A stretch of 64,000 nucleotides of DNA from Marinilactibacillus sp042660675. GTDB taxonomy: Bacteria; Bacillota; Bacilli; Lactobacillales; Carnobacteriaceae_A. Below the pieces are notes generated by a model, which did no database searches, had not been told where the DNA came from, and was given only the letters and a program-made list of their open reading frames with translations. Below, piece after piece: positions 8,324 to 15,602 of this stretch. The stretch spans positions 1-64,000 of the forward strand of contig NZ_JBHSUL010000003.1 in assembly GCF_042660675.1 (NCBI RefSeq), read 5' to 3'. The stretch's first letter is position 1, and the number at the start of each line of letters is the position of its first letter. The position numbers and the translations under genes were made by a program.

Positions 8324-9013
8324 ATGAATCAGATAGCCGCATTTTTAGAAAGCATCGCACCTAACGCTTGGAGTATTCAAGACCGTATTCTTGAAAGTAC
8401 TTGGGAAACCATCTATATGACATTGATTGCCGCCGTCATCGCCGGAACAATTGGGATCATTTTCGGGGTGACTTTAGTCGTCACAAACAAACAAGGTATT
8501 TTAGAACGGCCAAAGTTTTATAACGTTTCAGACCAATTCGTTAATACTGGACGCTCGATTCCGTTTATCATTTTGATGGCCCTACTCGCGCCCTTTACAC
8601 GGATCATCGTTGGAACAACCATCGGAACCACTGCCGCAATCGTTCCAATCGTTATCGGAATTATTCCATTCTATTCTAGACAAGTGGAAAATGCTTTGCT
8701 TGAAGTGGATCCTGGTATTGTGGAAGCCGCAGAATCAATGGGCTCCTCGCCACTTGAAATTATTTTCGGCGTTTATTTAAAAGAAGGCTTCCCTTCTCTT
8801 GTTCGTGTATCAGCCGTTTCAATCATCAATTTGATTGGACTGACAACCATGGCTGGAGTTGTTGGGGGTGGTGGTCTTGGAGATCTTGCGATTGCAAGAG
8901 GATATAACCGATATCAAATTGATGTGACCATCGTTTCTACTCTAATTATTATATTAATTGTCTTTTTCACCCAATGGATTGGACGCATCCTAATTCGTAA
9001 AACAGCTCATTAA
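8324..9013 (+). CDS. metI: Methionine ABC importer permease MetI
   Basis: 229-residue inner-membrane permease with five predicted helices. The EAA loop, here ESMGSSPLEIIFGVYLKE-like, follows VEAA and gives the coupling contact with MetN. It starts 21 bases after metN with AAGGAG before the ATG. Two copies would form the channel of the transporter. Nothing unusual apart from a slightly long N-terminus. Confidence 0.95.
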   Translation: MNQIAAFLESIAPNAWSIQDRILESTWETIYMTLIAAVIAGTIGIIFGVTLVVTNKQGILERPKFYNVSDQFVNTGRSIPFIILMALLAPFTRIIVGTTIGTTAAIVPIVIGIIPFYSRQVENALLEVDPGIVEAAESMGSSPLEIIFGVYLKEGFPSLVRVSAVSIINLIGLTTMAGVVGGGGLGDLAIARGYNRYQIDVTIVSTLIIILIVFFTQWIGRILIRKTAH

Positions 9014-9065
9014 AAAAACATTTATTGTATTGACTAAAATTATAAATTTGAAAAGAGGAAAAAAG

Positions 9066-9863
9066 ATGAAAAAGATTGTATTGGCATTATTTAGTTTTGT
9101 AGGTGTAGTATTATTGGCAGCGTGTGGAAGTAACGGAGAAACCGTTAAGCTGGGTGTCGTTGGAGAAAACAATGAAGCTTGGGAAGACGTTAGAGACCGC
9201 TTGGCTGATCAAGATATTGATTTAGAAATCGTTACCTTTTCTGACTATCAAACACCAAATGTGGCTTTAGCAGATGGTGATATTGATTTGAATGCATTTC
9301 AAACGGTTATATTCCTGGAAGATTTCAATGCAGATACGGGCAATGATTTGACCCCTATCGCGGATACAACACTAAATCCTTTAGGTATTTATTCTGAAGA
9401 AGTGACTTCAGTGGAAGATATCCAAGATGGCGACACCATCGTGATTCCAAATGACGCATCCAATGAAGGACGCGCGTTGATTCTTTTGCAATCAGCTGGT
9501 TTGATCACGGTTGATCCTGAAAAAGGCAATTACCCTATCGTTGATGACATCATAGAAAATCCGCAGAACCTAGACATTGTAACAGTTGCTGGAAACCAGA
9601 CAGCACGTTCTCTAACAGACGCTGCCGCTGCGGTGATCAATGTTGGAATGGCTGTAGATGCAGGATACATTCCTTCTGAAGATGCCATCTTCTTGGAACC
9701 CGTAAATGAAGAATCAGAACCTTATACAAATGCAATCGTTGTTCGTCCTGATGAAGTCGACAATGAAGTGTTCCAAAAAATCGTAGACGCTTATCAAACA
9801 GATGAAACTGCCGCAATCATCGCGGAAGTGACACAAAACTCTTCTATCCCTGTTTGGGAATAG
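9066..9863 (+). CDS. metQ: Methionine-binding lipoprotein MetQ
   Basis: 265-residue substrate-binding lipoprotein of the NlpA/MetQ family. The signal peptide ends at the lipobox LLAAC with C20 as the lipidation site. The mature sequence opens with TVKLGVVGEN and continues with the ligand-lobe pattern FSDYQTPNVALADGDIDLNAFQ typical of the family. The start at 9066 is preferred over an upstream in-frame codon because AGAGGAAA is correctly spaced and the signal peptide begins there. Third gene of the operon, ended by the terminator at 9893-9939. Confidence 0.95.
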   Translation: MKKIVLALFSFVGVVLLAACGSNGETVKLGVVGENNEAWEDVRDRLADQDIDLEIVTFSDYQTPNVALADGDIDLNAFQTVIFLEDFNADTGNDLTPIADTTLNPLGIYSEEVTSVEDIQDGDTIVIPNDASNEGRALILLQSAGLITVDPEKGNYPIVDDIIENPQNLDIVTVAGNQTARSLTDAAAAVINVGMAVDAGYIPSEDAIFLEPVNEESEPYTNAIVVRPDEVDNEVFQKIVDAYQTDETAAIIAEVTQNSSIPVWE

Positions 9864-9892
9864 TTACTATGTAAACTTATAAGATACTTTAA

Positions 9893-9939
9893 AAGCCATC
9901 AAATGAAGGACTGTTTGTCCTAAACTTGATGGCTTTTTT
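9893..9939 (+). terminator. Intrinsic terminator of metNIQ
   Basis: AAGCCATCAA pairs with TTGATGGCTT around an internal smaller hairpin (AGGAC/GTCCT) and is followed by six T. Confidence 0.9.
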
Positions 9940-9955
9940 GAGCCGTTATTTCCAA

Positions 9956-10255
9956 TTAATAAAGAGATTCAAGTAATCCTTCTTCATCTCTGAATATATC
10001 AGAGAGACTTTTACCTTTTAAGAAGATTTCGCTTAAATGATCTTCAAAATTCTTTTCAAAGGTTTTACTTACTGCAGTCTTATCAATCCATACTGTACGC
10101 CCTTTTCGACTATGGTCAATAAAATAGGATTGACCTTGGTAACTGAATTCTATTTCTCTTCCATGTTTAAGATAATATATTAAGCCCTCCAATGGTAGCG
10201 GAGCATATTCGGCTCCTTTTTCGTATTCATCTACGTCGAATTCTTCATTACTCAT
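9956..10255 (-). CDS. Hypothetical acidic protein
   Basis: 99 residues, soluble and acidic at the N-terminus (NEEFDVDEYEKGAEY), followed by a compact region with alternating aromatic residues (FSYQGQSYFIDHS). An open frame continues upstream, but the start at 10255 is chosen because AAAAGAGG sits 7 bases before it. No domain recognised. Neighbours are the metNIQ operon and the PadR unit, and it is transcribed against both. Confidence 0.6.
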   Translation of the reverse strand: MSNEEFDVDEYEKGAEYAPLPLEGLIYYLKHGREIEFSYQGQSYFIDHSRKGRTVWIDKTAVSKTFEKNFEDHLSEIFLKGKSLSDIFRDEEGLLESLY

Positions 10256-10482
10256 AAAAACACCTCTTTTATTAGTATTTTGTTCTTTTACCACTAGACT
10301 GTTCATGCTTACATAGAAATGGTCAAAGGATAAAGAAACATGACCATTTTTTGTACTGTCCCTTTGTTCATTTTCTATTATACGCTTTAAACGTGCTTGC
10401 TTCTGCTTTTTCCACCTCATTATTTTTAGTCACCGTAGCTGTAATTATGCTAAAAAAAGTTTCAATTTATTTTTATTTTTTG

Positions 10483-10542
10483 TTGACTTTTACATCGCAC
10501 CTCGATATACTAATCTCAAATAAAAGTATATCGAGGTGCGAT
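10483..10542 (+). promoter_or_regulatory. PadR promoter overlapped by a perfect 18-bp inverted repeat
   Basis: A consensus promoter, TTGACT (10483-10488), 17-bp spacer, TATACT (10506-10511), is overlaid by the repeat ATCGCACCTCGATATACT (10494-10511). Its exact complement AGTATATCGAGGTGCGAT occupies 10525-10542 after a 13-base spacer. The left arm covers the spacer and the -10; the right arm covers the 5' leader and contains the Shine-Dalgarno GAGGTG. It is most simply an autoregulatory operator, but in RNA the hairpin would also hide the ribosome site. Confidence 0.85.
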
Positions 10543-10547
10543 ACAAA

Positions 10548-10865
10548 ATGAGTGATGAAGATTTACACAAAGTATACAACCCTATGACAGAAACGGCCTT
10601 TTACGTTCTGCTATCCTTGCAAGAAGAAAGACACGGATATGGCATTATGCAAGATGTTGAAGAACTGACCAATAACCGTCTAAGCTTCGGTGCCGGAACA
10701 TTATATGGTAGTTTGTCCAAGCTGAAAAAAGATGGTCTGATCGACATTGTTAAAGAAGAAGGCAAACGAAAAATTTATCAAATTACACCAACAGGAAAGA
10801 AATTTTTACTACTAGAAAAAAACCGTATTGAAGAACTTTATAAAAATTCTGAGAGGATTGATTAA
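10548..10865 (+). CDS. PadR-family transcriptional regulator
   Basis: 105-residue winged-helix repressor of the compact PadR-s2 type. The N-terminal helix (NPMTETAFYVLLSL) and the patterns RHGYGIMQDVE, FGAGTLYGSLSKLKKDGLI and KIYQITPTGKKFL are diagnostic for the family. The ATG at 10548 is chosen because GAGGTG lies 9 bases upstream. It overlaps the DUF2812 gene by one base (TAATG), so translation is coupled. The very strong repeat in its promoter implies autorepression. PadR proteins respond to hydrophobic ligands or envelope stress; the signal here is unknown. Confidence 0.92.
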   Translation: MSDEDLHKVYNPMTETAFYVLLSLQEERHGYGIMQDVEELTNNRLSFGAGTLYGSLSKLKKDGLIDIVKEEGKRKIYQITPTGKKFLLLEKNRIEELYKNSERID

Positions 10866-11404
10866 TGATGAAAAAGTCTGTTTATAAATTTATTACTGTT
10901 GATAACTACGAAAAAGAAGAAGCATTCTTGAAAGAAATGGCACTCAAAGGCTGGCAGTTTACTGAATATAAAGGATTAAAATACCACTTTGAGCAAAGTG
11001 AACAAGAAAATATTGATTACCGTATAGATTATTTTGACGGAAAAAAAGATGAAAAAGACGATTATATCCAATTGTTTGAAGATAGCGGCTGGACACTTGT
11101 AACTACATATACCATTTTCGACGGTGAATGGTGCTACTTCAAAAAAACTGCACAAGACAACGAAGTAAATGAAATTTTTACAGATAACGAATCTAAAATA
11201 GCTCTTTTTGAAAAATTACGCTACCGTTGGACTTTATATGGTTTTATGTTAATGATACTGATTCCATTCAGCCTTTCTGCAACGTTACCAAGAGGCATTC
11301 TTTTCCTTAGTATTCCCATGGTCATTCTGTTCAGTGTCGCGATTATCCTTTACGTAAAACTGTGGTTAAACTTATCTATGAAGATTAAACGTATGAAGCG
11401 TTAA
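10865..11404 (+). CDS. DUF2812 membrane protein, PadR partner
   Basis: 179 residues. The N-terminal DUF2812 domain (about 1-100) has the typical pattern of a KGWQ motif in the first third, a Y-R-I-D-Y-F strand and a GW...Y...DGEWCYF stretch. Two hydrophobic segments follow (about 125-145 and 149-168) with a basic tail. DUF2812 genes very often follow a PadR regulator, as here, and are taken to be membrane-associated partners of a sensor pair; a biochemical function is not established. The start overlaps the padR stop by one base with GAGAGG upstream. Confidence 0.88.
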   Translation: MMKKSVYKFITVDNYEKEEAFLKEMALKGWQFTEYKGLKYHFEQSEQENIDYRIDYFDGKKDEKDDYIQLFEDSGWTLVTTYTIFDGEWCYFKKTAQDNEVNEIFTDNESKIALFEKLRYRWTLYGFMLMILIPFSLSATLPRGILFLSIPMVILFSVAIILYVKLWLNLSMKIKRMKR

Positions 11405-11421
11405 TGCTTATACCTTAAGCA

Positions 11422-11468
11422 AAGTAAGCCCATTTAAGTTAATGAACCTAAGTGGGCTTACTTGTTTT
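11422..11468. terminator. Terminator shared by DUF2812 and DUF1772 genes
   Basis: AAGTAAGCCCA pairs TGGGCTTACTT around a 22-base loop, with GTTTTAA on the plus side. It lies between two convergent genes, and its right edge reaches the stop codon of the minus-strand gene. Confidence 0.8.
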
Positions 11469-11946
11469 AATTTATAGAAGACAACAGATTGATTAAGAAT
11501 AAAATCATCGCTACTAAACTATTTAGCGTTCTAACGTGATTCCATATAGTCCAAGTTTTAAGATAATTTCTCCATACTTCGCTTTCCTTATCCTGAGCAT
11601 CGACTTTTGCTAGTTCATTATTGAGCGGTACATTCCGGGTTCCTGTAACCATAAAACATCCAAAGAAATAAAATGCCGCTCCAAGAAGCCCCCATAAAGT
11701 GACCAACGGAGTAAAGAAAAATAAGAACACAAGCACTAAACTAGTTAAAGCTGTTCCTAAAAAGAACAAGAAAAACCAAGGATTCAAAACGGTCTTATTG
11801 ATTTCCTGCATAGAAGCCAGCCCATTTGAATGAGACACCTTGGAAAAAGCCTTCATGATAAAGTTTGAAAAAGCAAAAAACATCCCTGCGATTAAGCCCG
11901 AACCAATTAGCGAAAAAAACAGTAGACTATTTACTATGTCATCCAT
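11467..11946 (-). CDS. DUF1772 family membrane protein
   Basis: 159 residues with four hydrophobic segments. The signature is GTRNVPLNNELA around residue 103, followed by W-R-N-Y-L-K-T-W-T-I-WNHVRT, which identifies the DUF1772 (anthrone oxygenase-like) family. The cellular role in Firmicutes is unknown. AAAGGAG precedes the ATG at a suitable distance. The two small paralogous genes upstream on the same strand are 31 bases away, so they may form one transcript. Confidence 0.82.
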   Translation of the reverse strand: MDDIVNSLLFFSLIGSGLIAGMFFAFSNFIMKAFSKVSHSNGLASMQEINKTVLNPWFFLFFLGTALTSLVLVFLFFFTPLVTLWGLLGAAFYFFGCFMVTGTRNVPLNNELAKVDAQDKESEVWRNYLKTWTIWNHVRTLNSLVAMILFLINLLSSIN

Positions 11947-11976
11947 GATGATGCTCCTTTATTGTGTTGAGTCTTC

Positions 11977-12195
11977 TTAGAATTGAATACCAATCGTCTG
12001 CATCTGTCCCTCATAATCCACATCTGGAAATACGATTCCGCCCAACTCTACTACTCTATAGGTGTCTCCTTTAATAGTAAACTCCTCAGGTCCTTTTTTG
12101 ATGATATTAATGAGCTCTACCGCTTCTTCGTTAGATATCATATATTCTTCTGGAAAGTTATCTTTGTAAGTTAGAGTAACATCAATGTTTTCCAT
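11977..12195 (-). CDS. Small hypothetical protein, tandem paralogue B
   Basis: 72 residues. It shares with the next gene the same layout: a V-T-L-x-Y-x-D-x-F-P start, then the exact stretch SNEEAV, a helix (ELINIIKKG), and a closing strand with DVDY-x-G-x-x-Q-x-I. Predicted small alpha/beta fold with no membrane segment. AAAGGAG lies upstream. Likely product of a local duplication; function unknown. Confidence 0.68.
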   Translation of the reverse strand: MENIDVTLTYKDNFPEEYMISNEEAVELINIIKKGPEEFTIKGDTYRVVELGGIVFPDVDYEGQMQTIGIQF

Positions 12196-12210
12196 CAGTA
12201 AGCTCTCCTT

Positions 12211-12438
12211 TTACCGTTCCTTCAATGGGATTGCAATCGATTGTACCTCCCCATTATAATCCACATCTGAAAATGAAATTGAACTTAAATCTTTCGTTTT
12301 ATATGTCTCTTCTTTAATGATAAATTCCTGTACTTCTTCTTTGATTGTTTGAATTAGGTCTACCGCTTCTTCGTTAGACATTTTATGTTTTTTTGGAAAG
12401 CTATCGTTATAAAATAGTGTTACACTGACTTTATCCAT
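12211..12438 (-). CDS. Small hypothetical protein, tandem paralogue A
   Basis: 75 residues, paralogous to the preceding entry over its whole length (shared SNEEAV and DVDYNG, similar spacing). It is more basic and ends in KER. A GAAGGAG ribosome site precedes the ATG. It is the first gene of a probable minus-strand unit with its paralogue and the DUF1772 gene. No domain recognised. Confidence 0.68.
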   Translation of the reverse strand: MDKVSVTLFYNDSFPKKHKMSNEEAVDLIQTIKEEVQEFIIKEETYKTKDLSSISFSDVDYNGEVQSIAIPLKER

Positions 12439-12559
12439 GTTATACTCTCCTTCTTTTATTTCTTTATGATTAAAAGTATCTACTATTATAATAGATTGGT
12501 CAACTATTCTCTTATATTTAAAACGAGAACAATCCGCTTACTGAGTAATAAGAAACCGT

Positions 12560-12633
12560 TTTACAAAAGTAGAAAACTATTGTTATACTATGCTTATTAG
12601 GAGGGGATGACTATGTTTCGTTTCATGATGTGA
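12560..12633 (+). promoter_or_regulatory. Promoter and possible 6-codon leader ORF before the hydrolase gene
   Basis: TTTACA (12560-12565), 18-bp spacer and extended -10 TGTTATACT (hexamer 12584-12589) give a reasonable promoter. Downstream, AGGAGGGG precedes ATG at 12613, which opens a six-residue frame (MFRFMM, stop at 12633). The ribosome site is stronger than that of many real genes here. It may be a leader peptide or chance. Confidence 0.35.
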
Positions 12634-12699
12634 AAAGGTTAAGCCTAATGTAATTTACTTTTATGTTTACTAGTAACTTACAATTAGGAGGAAACAAAA

Positions 12700-13728
12700 A
12701 TGAATACACAATTAATCGTAGAACAGTTAAATGCTAAACAAGAAGAACTCGGTTTTTTTGGAAATATTAGAGTAATCCAAAATGGGGAGTGCATCATTTC
12801 CCGTCAGTATGGTTATGCTAATATGGCTGAAAAAATCCCTAATAAAGCATATACCCGGTTCGGTATTGCTTCAGGATGTAAAATCTTTACAGCTATTTCG
12901 ATTTGTCAGTTGGTGGAACAAGGTAAACTGACTTTTGATACTAAACTCCGTGATTGTCTCTCTATCGATTTTCCGCATTTCGATCCGAGTATTACGGTTC
13001 ATCATTTACTGACTCATACTTCAGGTGTTCCTGATTACTTTGATGAAGACGTGATGGATGATTTTGAAGAATTGTGGATTGATCGACCGATGTATCATAT
13101 AAGAAATCTAAAAGATTTTTTACCGATGTTTCAATATGAGAAGATGGTCGACAAAGTCGGTAGTGACTTTAATTATAATAATACTGGATACGTACTTTTA
13201 GGATTAATTATCGAGGCAGTTAGTGGTATGATTTTTTCTGATTATGTCGAAAAACATGTATTTGAAGTTGCCGGAATGAATGATTCAGGGTATTTTTCAC
13301 TAGATAAGCTGCAGGCTAATGTAGCAACTGGTTATGTAGAGGAAGAAGATGGAACGTGGAAATCAAATATTTTCTCTATACCAGCCAAAGGCGGTTCAGA
13401 CGGTGGCGCCTATGTTTCTGTAGAAGATATGGAACGCTTCTGGAAAGCATTAATGAATCATCAATTGCTTACAAAGACTATGACAGACACTTTATTGAAA
13501 CCACAAGTACATGAAGAAGATGACTTTTATTATGGTTACGGTGGTTTTATGAAAGTTAACGATCAAGAAGTTATCAAGTACGCTCAGTTAGGATATGATC
13601 CAGGAGTTAATTATCACTCTGTTTATTATCCAAATGAAAATCTATCTATTATTGTTTGTTCAAACAAATCTTCAGGTGCATTTGACTTACAGTATATAGT
13701 AGAACAAGCATTGCTAAACCAAGAGTAA
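12700..13728 (+). CDS. Serine beta-lactamase-fold hydrolase (class C / esterase family)
   Basis: 342 residues, no signal peptide, so probably cytoplasmic. The SxxK nucleophile motif is SGCK (58-61 region), the YxN motif is YNN in FNYNNTGY, and HHLLTHTSGVPDYF is the usual family stretch. The third motif normally reads HxG; here the region reads QLGYDPG, so the histidine is replaced. This suggests an esterase- or peptidase-like serine hydrolase rather than a working beta-lactamase. AGGAGG precedes the ATG. Monocistronic, ended by a perfect terminator. Confidence 0.87.
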   Translation: MNTQLIVEQLNAKQEELGFFGNIRVIQNGECIISRQYGYANMAEKIPNKAYTRFGIASGCKIFTAISICQLVEQGKLTFDTKLRDCLSIDFPHFDPSITVHHLLTHTSGVPDYFDEDVMDDFEELWIDRPMYHIRNLKDFLPMFQYEKMVDKVGSDFNYNNTGYVLLGLIIEAVSGMIFSDYVEKHVFEVAGMNDSGYFSLDKLQANVATGYVEEEDGTWKSNIFSIPAKGGSDGGAYVSVEDMERFWKALMNHQLLTKTMTDTLLKPQVHEEDDFYYGYGGFMKVNDQEVIKYAQLGYDPGVNYHSVYYPNENLSIIVCSNKSSGAFDLQYIVEQALLNQE

Positions 13729-13740
13729 AATAGTTAAATG

Positions 13741-13770
13741 GCTGAAGTCGGTTTAAAATCCGACTTCAGC
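13741..13770. terminator. Intrinsic terminator after the hydrolase gene
   Basis: GCTGAAGTCGG and CCGACTTCAGC form a perfect 11-bp stem with an 8-base loop, followed by TTATAT. Confidence 0.85.
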
Positions 13771-13851
13771 TTATATACATATGGATATTTATTATAGTAA
13801 CTGTTAGACAAATTAATAGTTATTGATAAAAATTATATTGGAGGACATAAC

Positions 13852-15084
13852 ATGGTAAAAAGAAAAAAAAAGTACCATTTTTATTATGATGAAGCTTTTC
13901 ACGATAGAAAACTTACTGAAAACAAAAAAATAAAAGGTGAGTTAAATATTGAGAATGATGAGCAAGCTGATAATTTTATATCCGTAGCAATAGGTTTTAA
14001 AGAACATCAGGTTGACCATTATTTAAAGAATTACCTTGCTTTCGAAGAACGTACGAAAAGTTTACTAGGTATTCAGTTTGAAAAAGAATTTAAAGGTACT
14101 ACAATTAAAAAAAAGAATTTTAAATATGGAATTCATAGTTTCAATAAGGATGCAATCACAATATATACAGATTTTTTTGATATTATAGATATGAATTTTA
14201 TAATCCAAATATCGATAATGAACAAATTTGAACTACTAATCAATTCAATACTAAAGGATGTTCAATTATATGAAATGGCAAATAGAGAAAATTTCATGTA
14301 TTCTATCATCAAATTTATGAATCAGTACAAAAATAAGAGATTAATTTCATTATTGTTTGACGATACAGCAACTTCTAGACAAGCGATTGATGTGATTTTT
14401 TCTTTGCTTGATGAAGTACTGAATCATATTAAAGATGTTCCTCGAAAGACTGAAGAAGTTCGTGCAATTAAAGAAATAAAAACGATTCTAAAAAATAGCC
14501 GTCTTACTATTCAGACAAACCAAAAATATCATTGGGATTATTCTAGATCTATTGAAGGAATTTCCCTATTATTAGATGAATTAAATATAAAACAAAAGTC
14601 AGTTTTATTATTTATTGATAATGAAAAGGAAACAGTGGCAGCAGCTCAAAAACTTAATTTCAACAAAGTGAAAGGTGTAGAATCAGAAGATTTTGTAGGA
14701 GTACGAATAGCAGATATTTTAAGTAATTTTATTGGAAGAATAATAAAAGCTATTGAAGATGAACATTTAGAAGATTGGGATAAGGAAGAAACAAAGGTGA
14801 GTATTAGTCAACTCCGAATATTGTCTAAAGAATGGTTTGTTTTAACTGAAAGTCAGTTTAATTTATATAAGAAAGTTGCTAATGTTTTTATAGATAGAAA
14901 AGATATATACTGGACTATTCAAACTGGTAACTACGCAGGTAATGCTTCTGTTTTCTTATCCCTAATATATTACATCGGATTAAGTTTTGAAACATATAAT
15001 GATTACAAAAAAATCGATTTGGAATTCCATAGAGAAAAGTTTAATCAAGAGTCTGTAAATAGAGAAAGTTCTATTTTTTATTAG
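13852..15084 (+). CDS. DUF3800-like protein, putative RNase H-fold nuclease
   Basis: 410 residues, lysine- and asparagine-rich, AT-rich coding sequence. The N-terminal strand reads FYYDEAF (D13, E14), a middle strand reads LLFIDNE, and a later helix reads GVRIADILSNFIGR. These three acidic sites in this order match the DUF3800 layout, a retroviral-integrase/RNase H-like fold with predicted metal-dependent nuclease activity. The ~200 residues between the first and second site are helical and not recognised. TTGGAGG precedes the ATG. It stands alone between two terminated units, an island-like setting. DUF3800 proteins often occur in defence islands; a defence role is inference. Confidence 0.7.
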   Translation: MVKRKKKYHFYYDEAFHDRKLTENKKIKGELNIENDEQADNFISVAIGFKEHQVDHYLKNYLAFEERTKSLLGIQFEKEFKGTTIKKKNFKYGIHSFNKDAITIYTDFFDIIDMNFIIQISIMNKFELLINSILKDVQLYEMANRENFMYSIIKFMNQYKNKRLISLLFDDTATSRQAIDVIFSLLDEVLNHIKDVPRKTEEVRAIKEIKTILKNSRLTIQTNQKYHWDYSRSIEGISLLLDELNIKQKSVLLFIDNEKETVAAAQKLNFNKVKGVESEDFVGVRIADILSNFIGRIIKAIEDEHLEDWDKEETKVSISQLRILSKEWFVLTESQFNLYKKVANVFIDRKDIYWTIQTGNYAGNASVFLSLIYYIGLSFETYNDYKKIDLEFHREKFNQESVNRESSIFY

Positions 15085-15489
15085 AATTTGAAACTTATAT
15101 GGAGTACAGTGAATTTCACAAATAAGTTAAGAACAATCCAATACCTCTTCTATCTTTGTAGAAAGATAGTTCTAGATAATATCAAATAAAGAGCGGATTT
15201 TTCTAGTCAAAAGTTAGAATCTAAAAGTAGTTCTTTTTAGCCCTCATTAGTTATTCAAATGTTGACTTATTTTATATCTCAAGCCTAAGTGTTTTTGAAA
15301 GTAAACGTTATATTGTAATCTACTTCATATAAGTATTGAGAATAAAAAAGGTTTCGTCAACAATATATCTTACCCTATAGTTTAACTTAAAAATGAATTT
15401 TTTATGTTCTTTAACCTCACTTTCCTATTATATGGTTATACTCAATTTACGTACCCTATCCTCCCTAAGTATTAGTAATTTAAACAAAA
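15085..15489. other. AT-rich intergenic stretch without recognisable gene
   Basis: About 400 bases, very AT-rich, with stops in all frames. The only structure I see is a small hairpin (CTATCTTT and AAAGATAG, 15150-15169) that lacks a T run and may end or protect the transcript of the DUF3800-like gene. Confidence 0.55.
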
Positions 15490-15524
15490 AAAGAGAGCAT
15501 ATTTTTTATAAAATATACTCTCTT
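15490..15524. terminator. Bidirectional intrinsic terminator before guaA's end
   Basis: AAGAGAGCATATTTT pairs with AAATATACTCTCTT around a short AT loop, flanked by an A run on the left and TTAATTTT on the right, so it works in both directions. It lies about 80 bases downstream of the guaA stop. Confidence 0.75.
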
Positions 15525-15602
15525 AATTTTGAAATTATACGGTCTTCAGTTCCGAACCATCAGTAAAAATGCAGAAGGAAACTTTATCAAATCAATTTTA
15601 CA

